Below, one piece after another: positions 14,697-23,287 of a DNA stretch of 43,684 nt (position 1 is its first letter; each line of letters begins with the position of its first letter). The stretch is from a virus: positions 1-43,684 of IMG/VR virus record IMGVR_UViG_3300046457_000119; one strand, 5' to 3'. Both the position numbers and the translations under genes were made by a program. The notes under the pieces were generated by a model. It was not told the origin of the DNA and did no database searches. It was given only the letters and a program-made list of their open reading frames with translations.

Positions 14697-16175
14697 TCAG
14701 CGATTGACGTTGACGATTACGTCGACGAAGTGGACGGCACCAGCCAGTTTGATGGCGATCTGAATTACCGGAGCCTTGCGTGCTTCGCGATCCGCCTGAG
14801 ACTGGGTGTCGACCGGAGCGGCATAGACGTAGTATCCCTTCGTGAGGAACTGGCCTGTGGTGATGGCGCCAAACGCTGGTCCGCCCCACTGACCTGGTGC
14901 AACGAGACCGTTGGTCACAGCCTGATCCAGGCGGGCTTCCAGAGTAGTGACGATCTGGTTAATGCCGGCATTGGTCTGTGGGACTTTGGTCTGGCTGGTG
15001 TAAAGCAGGTTATAGACGGCGGTTTGCAGATCGTTCTGCAGCCAGTCCAGACCGTGCACTTCATCAAAGAAGTACCCGTTGCACATCACACCTTCCTGGA
15101 TGATCGCCGTGTCGTTGTTGTAGTTGACGAACACGTTGCAGTTCTTGTCCCGCAGCGCAGTTGCCTGTCCCTCGGTTAGGCTTTCGGCAGTAATGCCGGG
15201 TTCCTGCTTGAACTTCAGGGTGATGGCGGTATTGTTGCCTTGGAAATTTACTGTGAATGCACGCCCAAACATCGACGCGGCGGCGTACGGGGTGGCGCTG
15301 GAGAACTGAGTAAAGGTGCGCTTGTAGTTCGCGGACTTCAGCTTGCTAGCGATATCAGTTGTGCTGACCGGGTCGAGCGCCAACGCATTCTGCGTGGTGT
15401 AACCGAAGATTCGGCTTTGCCCGGCTCCCTCAATGAAAGCAGCAGATGCCAAAACGTCAGCCTCGTTCAGCGAAGCATCAGCCACGAGCAGACCGTACCA
15501 GTCGTTCGACATACCGGCCAAACGGGCCACGGCATTGACCAGCGATTCCGCGGCTACGCCATTCACCGGAGCGGAGGCTTGGCCAGTTTGCAGGCCGAGA
15601 AGCACAGACACGTCTACGCCACTGGCTGGAGCTTCGGCATACGTGATGGCTGAAGTGGTGCCGGTGGTGGCGCTGGTGACTTCGAAACGGCTTTGGATAG
15701 CGTTCCACACACAAGTACCAGCGGAAGCGAGCTTGGTGGTGATCGCCGTAGCAACACCGTTCAGGTTGGTAACTGCCGAAAGATCGATCGCGCTCAACGC
15801 CTTCAGCGTTCCGTCGATGGTGATTTTCATGCCACCGGCAGTGACTGCCGTGAAGTTGGACAGGGCCTGCTGGGCGCTGGAAAGAACGGCGCCCTTGAGG
15901 ATCGCCGACGTAGCCGTCTTCGCCCACCGGCCGACGTAAACAATCGAAGGCTGCGGTAATTGGCTGAAGAAGTAGTTGCAAGCCAGATATTCGGGGGAAG
16001 AGGTTCCGAAATCGCTTTCAACGCCACCAGGCGCGTAGGGCCGCAAGCCCTCACTCACATCGATAACGGGCGACGAACCGAGGACCAGCAGCGCGCCAAA
16101 ATCACGCACAGCAGCTGCCTTCGGAGACATGACGATCTGGACGTTCACGACGTCCGAAATGGCTAGAGTCTGCAT
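14697..16175 (-). CDS. Tail sheath protein, DUF3383-like
   Basis: Encodes 492 aa. The N-terminal segment VNVQIVMSPKAAAVRDFGALLVLG and the region DWYGLLVADASLNEADVLASAAFIEG, together with the C-terminal FLTKGYYVYAAPVDTQSQADREARKAP and IKLAGAVHFVDVIVNVNR, match DUF3383 proteins, which act as the contractile sheath. Length is typical. Its presence immediately before the tube gene is the main evidence for a myovirus-type particle. Confidence 0.87.
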   Translation of the reverse strand: MQTLAISDVVNVQIVMSPKAAAVRDFGALLVLGSSPVIDVSEGLRPYAPGGVESDFGTSSPEYLACNYFFSQLPQPSIVYVGRWAKTATSAILKGAVLSSAQQALSNFTAVTAGGMKITIDGTLKALSAIDLSAVTNLNGVATAITTKLASAGTCVWNAIQSRFEVTSATTGTTSAITYAEAPASGVDVSVLLGLQTGQASAPVNGVAAESLVNAVARLAGMSNDWYGLLVADASLNEADVLASAAFIEGAGQSRIFGYTTQNALALDPVSTTDIASKLKSANYKRTFTQFSSATPYAAASMFGRAFTVNFQGNNTAITLKFKQEPGITAESLTEGQATALRDKNCNVFVNYNNDTAIIQEGVMCNGYFFDEVHGLDWLQNDLQTAVYNLLYTSQTKVPQTNAGINQIVTTLEARLDQAVTNGLVAPGQWGGPAFGAITTGQFLTKGYYVYAAPVDTQSQADREARKAPVIQIAIKLAGAVHFVDVIVNVNR

Positions 16176-16194
16176 TGCTTTCTCCGGGGTTGGA

Positions 16195-16746
16195 TCAATC
16201 GACGATCACGGGATCTGCCGACAAAATGTTGAGGACTGGGTAGACGCGCACCACTTGACGCCGCATCTGAATAAAAAGGTCATAGCGGCGTACCCATTGC
16301 TGGTTGACCAGCTCAGGCACTGGGCGGATCTCGGAGGCTCCGATGAACGCCATACGAAGCGCTTTGATTGCCTCGCTGTTCTGGGGGATGAAAATTCCGT
16401 CGCGCAGTATCGAGGCGTAACCCTGAGCCTGCGGACCATAGAAGGTGCACAGCACGTTCAGTTCTTCATGCATCTGATACTGGTCGTGCCCGTCATCAGA
16501 TCCGTCATGGTCAATAGCCGGGTTGGCGACAGTTTTGGTTTCGTGGACACCGATGGCACACCAGTTGATATCTGGCTCTGGTTGTTTTGGCGGCTTCGGT
16601 TGCCAGCGCGGACGGACGAACTTTCCTGCAAGGCCACTGATGCCGGCGACCATGCTTTGCAGCACATCTTCAAGCTGGTCGTCTTCCGGTGGTGCAGGCG
16701 ATCCCGCCGGCGCGAGATAACCGCCGGTTGCTGAGGTATTCGCCAT
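16195..16746 (-). CDS. Neck/tail terminator-type protein
   Basis: Encodes 183 aa. Patterns INWCAIGVHETKTVANPAIDHDG and QMHEELNVLCTFYGPQAQGYASILRDGIFIPQNSEAIKALRMAFIGAS resemble the phage family named LIC_12616 or neck terminator. It lies immediately before the sheath gene, where the terminator that caps the tail and joins the neck is usually encoded. It contains a Pro-rich N-terminal third (PAGSPAPPEDD, RPRWQPKPPKQPEP). Confidence 0.7.
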   Translation of the reverse strand: MANTSATGGYLAPAGSPAPPEDDQLEDVLQSMVAGISGLAGKFVRPRWQPKPPKQPEPDINWCAIGVHETKTVANPAIDHDGSDDGHDQYQMHEELNVLCTFYGPQAQGYASILRDGIFIPQNSEAIKALRMAFIGASEIRPVPELVNQQWVRRYDLFIQMRRQVVRVYPVLNILSADPVIVD

Positions 16747-16749
16747 GAG

Positions 16750-17121
16750 TTATCCCGCCAGAGGAAGAAGGTCGCAGGTCGCACTGACGAAGCCGCGCCC
16801 GAAGTGCTGGTAGTCGTTGATGTTTGAAACGGTGTATTTCTTGCCGCGCCAGGTGACGATATCGGCGGTGGTGTCGCCCTCACCGGCAGTCAGCGGAAAG
16901 ATGGTGTGGATGGTGATAGAGCCTTTCTTGCGCTCCAATCCAGCTAGACGCTCGAGGAAGTCGCCTTTGTCGCTTGTGACGACACCGGCGAACGTGGTGT
17001 TGACGTCGCTGGTAGTGGTCCTGCCATTTTCCCCGACAGTCTGAACCGACCTGGTGCAAACCAGTCCGGTATCCATAAAGTCAGGGTCAAGCAGGATGTC
17101 TGACACATCGAGATTGGCCAT
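16750..17121 (-). CDS. Small head-tail connector protein, unassigned
   Basis: Encodes 123 aa, no signal or membrane segment. Beta-rich pattern with SITIHTIFPLTAGEGDTTADIVTWRGKKYTVSNINDYQHFGRGFVSATCDLL, typical of small neck or head-closure proteins, in which a strand pair WRGKKYxV is followed by a C-terminal strand. It lies between the HK97 gp10-like gene and the terminator, so a stopper or neck role is the best guess; I do not recognise the family with certainty. Confidence 0.6.
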   Translation of the reverse strand: MANLDVSDILLDPDFMDTGLVCTRSVQTVGENGRTTTSDVNTTFAGVVTSDKGDFLERLAGLERKKGSITIHTIFPLTAGEGDTTADIVTWRGKKYTVSNINDYQHFGRGFVSATCDLLPLAG

Positions 17122-17123
17122 GG

Positions 17124-17600
17124 TCAGTCCTTCTCGCGAATCACATAGGTGAGCGAGTTCCGCAACTCGCCCTTGTCGATCAGAGGCGTAATCCCTGTTC
17201 TTCCGCGACGACGACGCGCTGCCAAAGTGGATTTTTTGAGCTCTTCAAAATCCCCACTATTGATTCTTGCGCGCAGCCCAGCCTGAGCAACCAAACCAGT
17301 TGCGTTGAGTTCAGCATCGACTTTTCCCGAATTCCCGTTTACAGCTGCTTTCGCAGCTTTTTGCAGATGATCTTCGATTTTGTCCTGAGCAAGAGCTATT
17401 CCAGACTCCATGAATTCGCGGGGCGGAATGTTTTTGGCAGGCGACCCGTAGTTATGGAGATACCCAAGCTGCGCGTTATTGACTGGATCACCGTCCTCAC
17501 GCGCAGCTTTGGACGCGGGAATTCCAGCCAATACCTGCTTGCTCGCAAGCTCCTGAATCGACGCAAGCACCTTGGCCACATTGTCGGTGGTGATCTTCAT
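17124..17600 (-). CDS. HK97 gp10-like / virion morphogenesis protein
   Basis: Encodes 158 aa from ATG 17600; a TTG two codons upstream has better spacing from GGGGGG and may be used instead. Conserved patterns QLGYLHNYGSPAKNIPPREFMESGIA and LAARRRRGRTGITPLIDKGELRNSLTYVI are typical of phage morphogenesis proteins of the gpG/gp10 type, in which the HNYG and PxRxF motifs recur. It probably works at the head-tail junction. The gene overlaps the preceding DUF4054-like gene. Confidence 0.78.
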   Translation of the reverse strand: MKITTDNVAKVLASIQELASKQVLAGIPASKAAREDGDPVNNAQLGYLHNYGSPAKNIPPREFMESGIALAQDKIEDHLQKAAKAAVNGNSGKVDAELNATGLVAQAGLRARINSGDFEELKKSTLAARRRRGRTGITPLIDKGELRNSLTYVIREKD

Positions 17601-17602
17601 GC

Positions 17603-17986
17603 TCAAAGCTGAATCCCCCCGGTGCCGACCATGCGCGCCAATTGCAGGAACTGGATGCCATATGTGGTCAGATTGTAAAAACCGCCGTCCTGAAGCGCGA
17701 CGGCGCCTGTGTTGTAGCCCGCGCTCACCTTGTCGACTGACTTGGAGTTGAGCGGGCCTTTGACCTGGCCACCAGTGCCCCCGACCATCTCCGCCAGCTG
17801 GTTGCCGGCGGCGATTGCCAGGTTGTGGGCAATGAACAGTTCAAGACCCACATCCAGATAGTCACACCAGCGATCCGGCGCGAGCGTCTTTTCGCCCAGA
17901 CTCAGCCAAAGGTTCACGGCTGAATCCGGGTATTTCGTGGTATCGGCGAACTCAGGAAAATCCGTGCGGAACTGGGCTGCATCCAT
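17603..17986 (-). CDS. DUF4054-like head-tail connector
   Basis: Encodes 127 aa. Sequence pattern AAQFRTDFPEFADTTKYPDSAVNLWLSLGEKTLAPDRWCDYLDVGLELFIAHNLAIAA matches DUF4054 phage proteins, helical adaptors similar in plan to HK97 gp6. LTTYGIQFLQLARMVGTGGI at the C-terminus is also typical. It would attach to the portal and start the neck. Position just after the capsid block supports this. Confidence 0.8.
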   Translation of the reverse strand: MDAAQFRTDFPEFADTTKYPDSAVNLWLSLGEKTLAPDRWCDYLDVGLELFIAHNLAIAAGNQLAEMVGGTGGQVKGPLNSKSVDKVSAGYNTGAVALQDGGFYNLTTYGIQFLQLARMVGTGGIQL

Positions 17987-17989
17987 GAA

Positions 17990-18292
17990 TTACTCCAGAT
18001 TTACAGTTTCGGCCGTTACCACTTCGGTGTTGGCCTGACCATCTGTAGTGGTGGCCGCGCCATCGCCGTTGACAACATCGTCAGCGGGCACATCGGAATC
18101 TGCCACCTGATCATCTGTTTTCGATGCCGCGCGGATCGCCTTGGCCTGTTTGGCCGTCACCACTTCGGTGTTGGCCTTGACGTACCAGTGTTCCGCGATG
18201 GCGTCCTCGACCTCTTGCAGGCCGGCTTCGAAGTCGCGGATACCGTCACCCAAGTTCAGTTTGAAGGCCTGGAGCACATTGAGAAATTTCAT
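17990..18292 (-). CDS. STY1053-like phage-associated protein
   Basis: Encodes 100 aa. The N-terminal 45 residues (MKFLNVLQAFKLNLGDGIRDFEAGLQEVEDAIAEHWYVKA) fit a small family found just after capsid genes. The rest is acidic and of low complexity and contains a repeat (ANTEVVTAKQ at 41-50 and ANTEVVTAET near 87-96). No catalytic features. Function unknown; a minor head protein is likely. Confidence 0.68.
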   Translation of the reverse strand: MKFLNVLQAFKLNLGDGIRDFEAGLQEVEDAIAEHWYVKANTEVVTAKQAKAIRAASKTDDQVADSDVPADDVVNGDGAATTTDGQANTEVVTAETVNLE

Positions 18293-18307
18293 GCTGCTGC
18301 GCTCCTA

Positions 18308-19303
18308 TCAGATGCCGTCGCGATAGCCGACAGTTTCCGGATAAACCACTTCGGTGACGCCCAGGCGGCCGTAGTAGGTGGTGATCTGACGAATCCCGCG
18401 ATATTCCAGCGGGGTGCGTTGCAGCGGTACCAGCGGGAAGCGGATGCGATCCTTCTCATTGGTGTACGCCATCATGCGGTCAGTGCCGGAAGCCCCGCGA
18501 CCAGTCAGCCATTTCAGCGGCTGGATGTTCAGTGGGCGACCGGTCAAAGCGTTGGTCAGGCTGTTGATGCGCAGATATTCGATCACCGAGATGTTACCGG
18601 CATCGGAAACTTTACGGCTCACCAACTGGCTGAACTTGAGCGGTGGCAGGCGCAGCTCAGCGGGGCAAACAGCAAATGCCGATGCTGCCCAGGTGCTGTT
18701 CAGAAGGTCGTTCACGTCGGCCAGAATCTGGTCGGCGGTTGCGGTGGCCCAGTTACCGGTCACGGCGTTGCTGACGTTGGTCACTACCGAAGAGTTGACC
18801 ATGCCGGTTTCGCCCAGCTCGGTATCACCGATGTAAACCTGTTCGTCGGTGTCCATGTTGTGCTTGAGCTGCAGACCGGTGAACTTCTGGCTATCAACCG
18901 GACGACCCAGCTGCATGGCAGATGCCAACTCAGGCAGCGTCCACGATAGCTCCATACCCCAGAGGGTCAGAGGCTTCGGCGTCTTGCCGATGTCCAGCGC
19001 CATGCTTGCAATCGAGGTTGAGTCCTTACCGATCCAAGACTTGCCAGTGGTGCTAGTGCCGCCCACGGCAGCGAAAGTGCTGTTGGTGAAGCTGGAAACT
19101 TCGTCCGCGATGCTGACGTCTTCACGCAGCTGAATATCTCGGCTCCAGGTAACGGTGGCGAGTGGGCCGTGCAAAGTCTGGTCGAGGCGTTCCAGTTCGC
19201 CAACCAGGAACACGCCAGTGGAATCGATGGTCTGGGCGTCAAACGTCATGAGACCGTCGCGAGTGTGGACGCGCTTGTAGCGCGGCAAAATCAAGTTGCT
19301 CAT
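18308..19303 (-). CDS. Major capsid protein, DUF2184-like
   Basis: Encodes 331 aa. Patterns DIQLREDVSIADEVSSFTNSTFAA, LTLWGMELSWTLPELASAM, KHNMDTDEQVYIGDTELGETGMVNS and PLVPLQRTPLEYRGIRQITTYYGRLGVTEVVYPETVGYRDGI are characteristic of DUF2184 proteins, the HK97-fold capsids of phages with DUF1073 portals. Length is typical. It follows the cement and protease genes in the operon. Confidence 0.87.
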   Translation of the reverse strand: MSNLILPRYKRVHTRDGLMTFDAQTIDSTGVFLVGELERLDQTLHGPLATVTWSRDIQLREDVSIADEVSSFTNSTFAAVGGTSTTGKSWIGKDSTSIASMALDIGKTPKPLTLWGMELSWTLPELASAMQLGRPVDSQKFTGLQLKHNMDTDEQVYIGDTELGETGMVNSSVVTNVSNAVTGNWATATADQILADVNDLLNSTWAASAFAVCPAELRLPPLKFSQLVSRKVSDAGNISVIEYLRINSLTNALTGRPLNIQPLKWLTGRGASGTDRMMAYTNEKDRIRFPLVPLQRTPLEYRGIRQITTYYGRLGVTEVVYPETVGYRDGI

Positions 19304-19315
19304 CGAGCGTTCCCC

Positions 19316-19810
19316 TTAGATGTTGTAAGCGATTTCGACGTTGCCAGAAGCATCGGCGGCGCCCATGAAAGACGCGGTAGTGATCGCGACGGTATTGGTG
19401 CTGTCGGCTGCGGCTTCGATACCGCCAATTGGCTTACCGGCAGCAGCTGCAGCCACTCGCACATAGACCTGACTGTCTTTCGATGCCGTTCCGGCATTCA
19501 GTTTGACGGTCATGTAACCACGACGCAGGACGTCAGCAACGCCCTTGCTGAACGGTGTTGCAGTGCCCAGCGGATCGGAAGCCGCACCACCAGTGGTTGG
19601 GTACGGGCGCACGAACAGGCCGTACTCAGCGCCAGCAGCGTCACCGGCGCCGAAAGGCACGAATTGGCCGCCGGCGATCTTGCCGAACAGGCCGTAGCCT
19701 GCGAATGGCAGGGACGGGTTCAGGAAGACAGGTTCAATCGTTGCCTGGCTGGCGCGCGTGACGTCGCCGGGGACGCCCGCAGGCATCCGGTACAAAAATG
19801 CATTGCTCAT
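19316..19810 (-). CDS. Structural cement protein, Gp24-like
   Basis: Encodes 164 aa, Gly/Ala-rich and beta-rich with no signal peptide. The plan PGDVTRASQATIEPVFLNPSLPFAGYGLFGKIAGGQFVPF and YGLFVRPYPTTGG resembles structural cement proteins encoded between protease/scaffold and capsid in related phages. It would decorate and stabilise the mature capsid. Assignment rests on pattern and order. Confidence 0.75.
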   Translation of the reverse strand: MSNAFLYRMPAGVPGDVTRASQATIEPVFLNPSLPFAGYGLFGKIAGGQFVPFGAGDAAGAEYGLFVRPYPTTGGAASDPLGTATPFSKGVADVLRRGYMTVKLNAGTASKDSQVYVRVAAAAAGKPIGGIEAAADSTNTVAITTASFMGAADASGNVEIAYNI

Positions 19811-19821
19811 CGGGTCAATCC

Positions 19822-21135
19822 TCAGTTACGGCCTTGGTTCCAGAACTCTCTGTTGGCCTTGTTGATCGCATCCACGCTCAGCGGAGCGCGGCCAAAGTCC
19901 TTGGTATTGATGGTGGTGCGAGTGCCGACGTTGTTGTTCCGGGCCTTCGCCAGCTCGGAAGCGCCGACGAACACCGCCGATACCTGGTCAGACGTCAGCT
20001 TCGAGAGGTCACGACCGATCAGGAACGGTTCGACGATGGTCTTGCCGTCGGCGGTTTGCAGGGCGGTAGTCAGTGCCGCACGCTGGCAACTGCAAACGTG
20101 ATCCGAGGTTTTCACCTTGGCATCACGGGTAGCGAGCGTGATGCCGGGGACCAGAACTTCCGCGCGGGAGCGCAGATCGGTCATAACTTCGGCGTCACCC
20201 GTGTAGGCAGTGCCCAGAGCCTCAGCGGTCTTGTTGACGGGTTCCGGTTCGAGCAAGTTGTCTTTGGTCTTGCCCTCCTGATCGTCATCGTCGCCATCCT
20301 CGGTGATTTTCTTCACCTCAGACTCCATGTCGCCGACACGCTTGCTCAGCGTGGTGACAGCCTTGAGGATCGAATCGAGGGTCGCGGAATCACCGGTTTT
20401 GGCTTTGCCGCCACCTTCGTCCTTGTCGTCGTCTTCATCCTCGTCACCGGTTTTGGCGCCTTCCAGCGCTTCTTCCAGTGCCGCTTCATCCTTCGCGCGG
20501 AAGGCAGTCAGCACCCGGTCTTTCCAGGTTCGTTTCGCTTTTGCATCAGTCGTCTTGGCCACTTCGGCATCTCCAATTGCACATCGCGGGCCACAGCGGC
20601 CGCGTTCTACCAGGGCTACGTGGTTTCCCACGATGTTCATCTGGCGGCCGCGACCGACTGCCAGTTGTTCGTAATCGGCGTCGTAGCCGCAGGACACCTG
20701 ACGTAGGCCGCTGCGAACTTCCTCGATTGCTGTTGCATCGGTGATCAGCAGATCGGCCAGCATCAAATCGTTTTCAACCCCGTCGCCTTGGCGAACGTTC
20801 TGGGTGATACCCATCGACAGCTCGCGCCAGTTGGCGGGTGTTACAAAATCGTCGGGGTGCGCCATGGTCACCGGCTTCCCTTCGAAGCTGGCGATGGTCT
20901 CGGCGCGGAACACTTCGTCAGGGTTTCGCTCGATGGTCACGATTCCTCCGGCGCCGCCTTGGACGATTGGGCCGTCATCGTTGACCAGCTCGCTTTCGTC
21001 ATAAACGAGCGTGCCGGTACGTGCGATGGGGACTGCCTCGCAAAGCAGGAAGCCTTCCGGCGTCATCCGCTGCCGAGCGCTCAGGCGCTCAGGTGCGAAC
21101 CAACGCCCGGCCTCGTCTTGGGTTCTCACATGCAT
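19822..21135 (-). CDS. Prohead protease fused to scaffold, DUF2213-like
   Basis: Encodes 437 aa. Residues 1-195 are protease-like (GFLLCEAVPIARTGTLVYDESEL, FEGKPVTMAHPDDFVTPANW, VSCGYDADYE and NIVGNHVALVERGRCG, with the MAHP and NHVALV segments carrying candidate catalytic His and neighbouring residues). Residues 195-300 are highly charged, Asp/Glu/Lys-rich and coiled-coil-like (EDEDDDKDEGGGKAK), as expected of a scaffold that is digested during head maturation. The C-terminal 130 residues are less charged. DUF2213-type genes regularly precede DUF2184 capsids. Confidence 0.82.
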   Translation of the reverse strand: MHVRTQDEAGRWFAPERLSARQRMTPEGFLLCEAVPIARTGTLVYDESELVNDDGPIVQGGAGGIVTIERNPDEVFRAETIASFEGKPVTMAHPDDFVTPANWRELSMGITQNVRQGDGVENDLMLADLLITDATAIEEVRSGLRQVSCGYDADYEQLAVGRGRQMNIVGNHVALVERGRCGPRCAIGDAEVAKTTDAKAKRTWKDRVLTAFRAKDEAALEEALEGAKTGDEDEDDDKDEGGGKAKTGDSATLDSILKAVTTLSKRVGDMESEVKKITEDGDDDDQEGKTKDNLLEPEPVNKTAEALGTAYTGDAEVMTDLRSRAEVLVPGITLATRDAKVKTSDHVCSCQRAALTTALQTADGKTIVEPFLIGRDLSKLTSDQVSAVFVGASELAKARNNNVGTRTTINTKDFGRAPLSVDAINKANREFWNQGRN

Positions 21136-21141
21136 AAGGGG

Positions 21142-21882
21142 TCACTCAGGAATAACGGGGTCGGGGTAGCAGCGGCAGTTCGGGAAACACCCGGCGTGGC
21201 CGGTCATCTTGTCGAGCGTGGGCGGCGAGTCCCAGCGCACGAACTTGCCGTTCATTTCGGCATGGGAGTGGCGCACATCGCTGTCACCCGACGTGCGCCA
21301 GATATAGCCTTCGCTGCCAATGGATCGTGCTCGCGCCTCCGTCAGCGTAGATGCAGTGCGGGATACCTCAGTGCGGGCGATCGTGCTGGCCTTGCTCTCG
21401 GACACTTCGCCCGAGCGCTGTATTTCCTTGGCGATCTCGATGGCCCGGGTGCCGTCCTCGATGCCTTGCAGCGTCAGTTCGTGCACTCTCTTGGCAGCGT
21501 CGAGTGGGATGCTCTTGATCAGCGTGACCTGCTCGGCCAGCAGTCCCTGCATGACCTGGCCGGTGGGAGCCGTGCGGATTTCCTGCCTGAGCGCCTGCGA
21601 CATCTGCTCAGTCAGCGTTGCCCACGCCTTTTTGTCTTGCTGGTTGACCTCGACGAGCATCTTGCTCGCCGTGGACACGGCCCAGTCATTCAGCAGCTCG
21701 GCGTACCGGTTCAGCATGTGCGAGATGGTCGGCTCGACCGACGGATCACCAGGCGGAAAGCCGTTGATGATGCTTCCCACCTGGCGCGCCACCTGCGACA
21801 GCGAGGACTGGTATTGCCTTTCGGCTCTACTCGTCCTTACCGGATTCCGGCTTCGCTTCTTGTCCCGGGTTTTCAGGCGCAT
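21142..21882 (-). CDS. Minor head protein, Mu F-like
   Basis: Encodes 246 aa. The C-terminal part carries the Mu gpF signature: IARTEVSRTASTLTEARARSIG, then YIWRTSGDSDVRHSHAEMNGKFVRWDSPP and CFPNCRCYPDPV with paired cysteines. AAGGAC precedes the ATG at 21882, which lies 56 bases inside the 3' end of the portal gene. Such proteins associate with the portal and are packaged in or near the head. Confidence 0.87.
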   Translation of the reverse strand: MRLKTRDKKRSRNPVRTSRAERQYQSSLSQVARQVGSIINGFPPGDPSVEPTISHMLNRYAELLNDWAVSTASKMLVEVNQQDKKAWATLTEQMSQALRQEIRTAPTGQVMQGLLAEQVTLIKSIPLDAAKRVHELTLQGIEDGTRAIEIAKEIQRSGEVSESKASTIARTEVSRTASTLTEARARSIGSEGYIWRTSGDSDVRHSHAEMNGKFVRWDSPPTLDKMTGHAGCFPNCRCYPDPVIPE

Positions 21883-23287
21883 CGATCAGGTCCTTTTCGC
21901 CAGGGACTGGTGGTGGTTCATCTTCGGCCGCCTTGATTTCATCGTCCGTGATGTTCGACCACATGCCCGTGGTGTTGCTGGACTGGCGAAGCTCTTTTAG
22001 CGCGGTCGGACGGTCAATAATTTCCGCTTCGTATGCAGATACGACCGAGGCGGTGTCTTTGCTGGCGATTTCGGCCTTCTCGGTGTCGCTGAGTTGCCAC
22101 AGCGGCACGAAATCGAACGCGAACCCTTCGGGAAGAGGCTTGCCCAGCTCGGAACGAGAAATTACGTCGCACAGGGTGGTTACGCCCGGTCGCATGTAGG
22201 TGTCCTGGTCGCTTTTGACACTGTCGTAGTAGATGCGCACGGCGGTGTCGTCACCGTTGCTGATACCACCAGGCGACTGGCCAAACAGGATAATGTCGGG
22301 CGTTTCGACCGCGCCGCACACTTGCTCAGCGAACTTGTCAGTTACATCGGAAAGGCCGGCAAAGCTGTACTGGTGGGTTTCGAACGTGTCAGAAGCATCC
22401 ATGAGGGTCAGCCCCTCATTGCTTTGGAACTGACGAATCATGTCGATGTTCTTGAGCAGCGCCTCCAGCGACTTACCGCCAAGGGCGATCAGTTCGCGGA
22501 GCTTTTCGACCTTGTATGTCCTCAAGTGAGCCTTGTAGACCAGTTGGGCAATGCCAGATGTAACGCTGTCGAACGCAATCAGGCGATCCCACATGCGTTC
22601 AAGCACTGACTGACCCCAACCGTTTTCCGCGATGCGTTGCCAGTAGGGCAGTTCAACACCTTCGCGACGAATCACGCGGGTGTAGTGGATCTTCTGGTTG
22701 ATCAGCGCTTGGGCATCCGCCACTACGGTGTAGAACTTCGGCTTACCGAGGTCCGGCCCATATTCTGTCACCAGATTTTCCAGAGACGGCTGAACCAGCC
22801 AACGGTCGAGCACCAACAGCCCCTTAAACTGCCCGGGGCCTATGGTATCGAGGCGTAGAGGTGTTTCAGGGCGTTGGCCATCGATCAGCATCACGGCGAT
22901 AGAACCGCCGTATAGACGAGCCCACTTTTCGTTGTCGCCCAAGCCTTTCCATATCTGAAAACGCTCGAAAGCGCGGGACAGCTTGTCCTTTTCCTCTGGC
23001 GGCATGATCGAGTTGAACTCAATGCCCTCGCGGGTCATGTCCTTTGCGCGGCAGTCAACTGCACGGCCGGCGAGCCAGCTCGAACGATAAACCGCTTCCA
23101 TCTGGATGCGGTTGCGGCTGACAAACGTGAACCCGTAGCTACTGCCGCTATTCTGGTTGGCGGTGCCAAGGCCGACGCGGGCGGTGAAGTTCTGGAAGCT
23201 GTCGCCCGTCATGAACGACTTTCGCGCAGCATCGGTCTGCTGGTTGACCTTGGCGGCCCTGGCAATGATTTGGTGCCGCTTGCTCAT
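21827..23287 (-). CDS. Portal protein, DUF1073 family
   Basis: Encodes 486 aa from ATG 23287 with GGGGAAG just upstream. Patterns are MEAVYRSSWLAGRAVDCRAKDMTREGIEF, ARLYGGSIAVMLIDGQ, INQKIHYTRVIRREGVELPYW, SFAGLSDVTDKFAEQVCGAVETPDIILFGQSPGGISN and the acidic C-terminal tail, all typical of the DUF1073 portal group. Databases often label this family anti-CBASS Acb1, but only one HxT motif (IHYT) is present and the length and position are those of a portal. It is the dodecameric DNA gate of the head. Confidence 0.85.
   Translation of the reverse strand: MSKRHQIIARAAKVNQQTDAARKSFMTGDSFQNFTARVGLGTANQNSGSSYGFTFVSRNRIQMEAVYRSSWLAGRAVDCRAKDMTREGIEFNSIMPPEEKDKLSRAFERFQIWKGLGDNEKWARLYGGSIAVMLIDGQRPETPLRLDTIGPGQFKGLLVLDRWLVQPSLENLVTEYGPDLGKPKFYTVVADAQALINQKIHYTRVIRREGVELPYWQRIAENGWGQSVLERMWDRLIAFDSVTSGIAQLVYKAHLRTYKVEKLRELIALGGKSLEALLKNIDMIRQFQSNEGLTLMDASDTFETHQYSFAGLSDVTDKFAEQVCGAVETPDIILFGQSPGGISNGDDTAVRIYYDSVKSDQDTYMRPGVTTLCDVISRSELGKPLPEGFAFDFVPLWQLSDTEKAEIASKDTASVVSAYEAEIIDRPTALKELRQSSNTTGMWSNITDDEIKAAEDEPPPVPGEKDLIDAPENPGQEAKPESGKDE

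Noticed and set aside
19169-20706. Long plus-strand open frames opposite the capsid and protease genes (310 and 302 codons).
   Set aside because: They overlap well-supported minus-strand structural genes completely and have no family signature or ribosome site.
21827-23287. Naming the portal an anti-CBASS Acb1 nuclease.
   Set aside because: The family label is shared in databases, but Acb1 activity needs two HxT/S motifs; only one (IHYT) is visible and the gene order, length and conserved parts are those of a portal.
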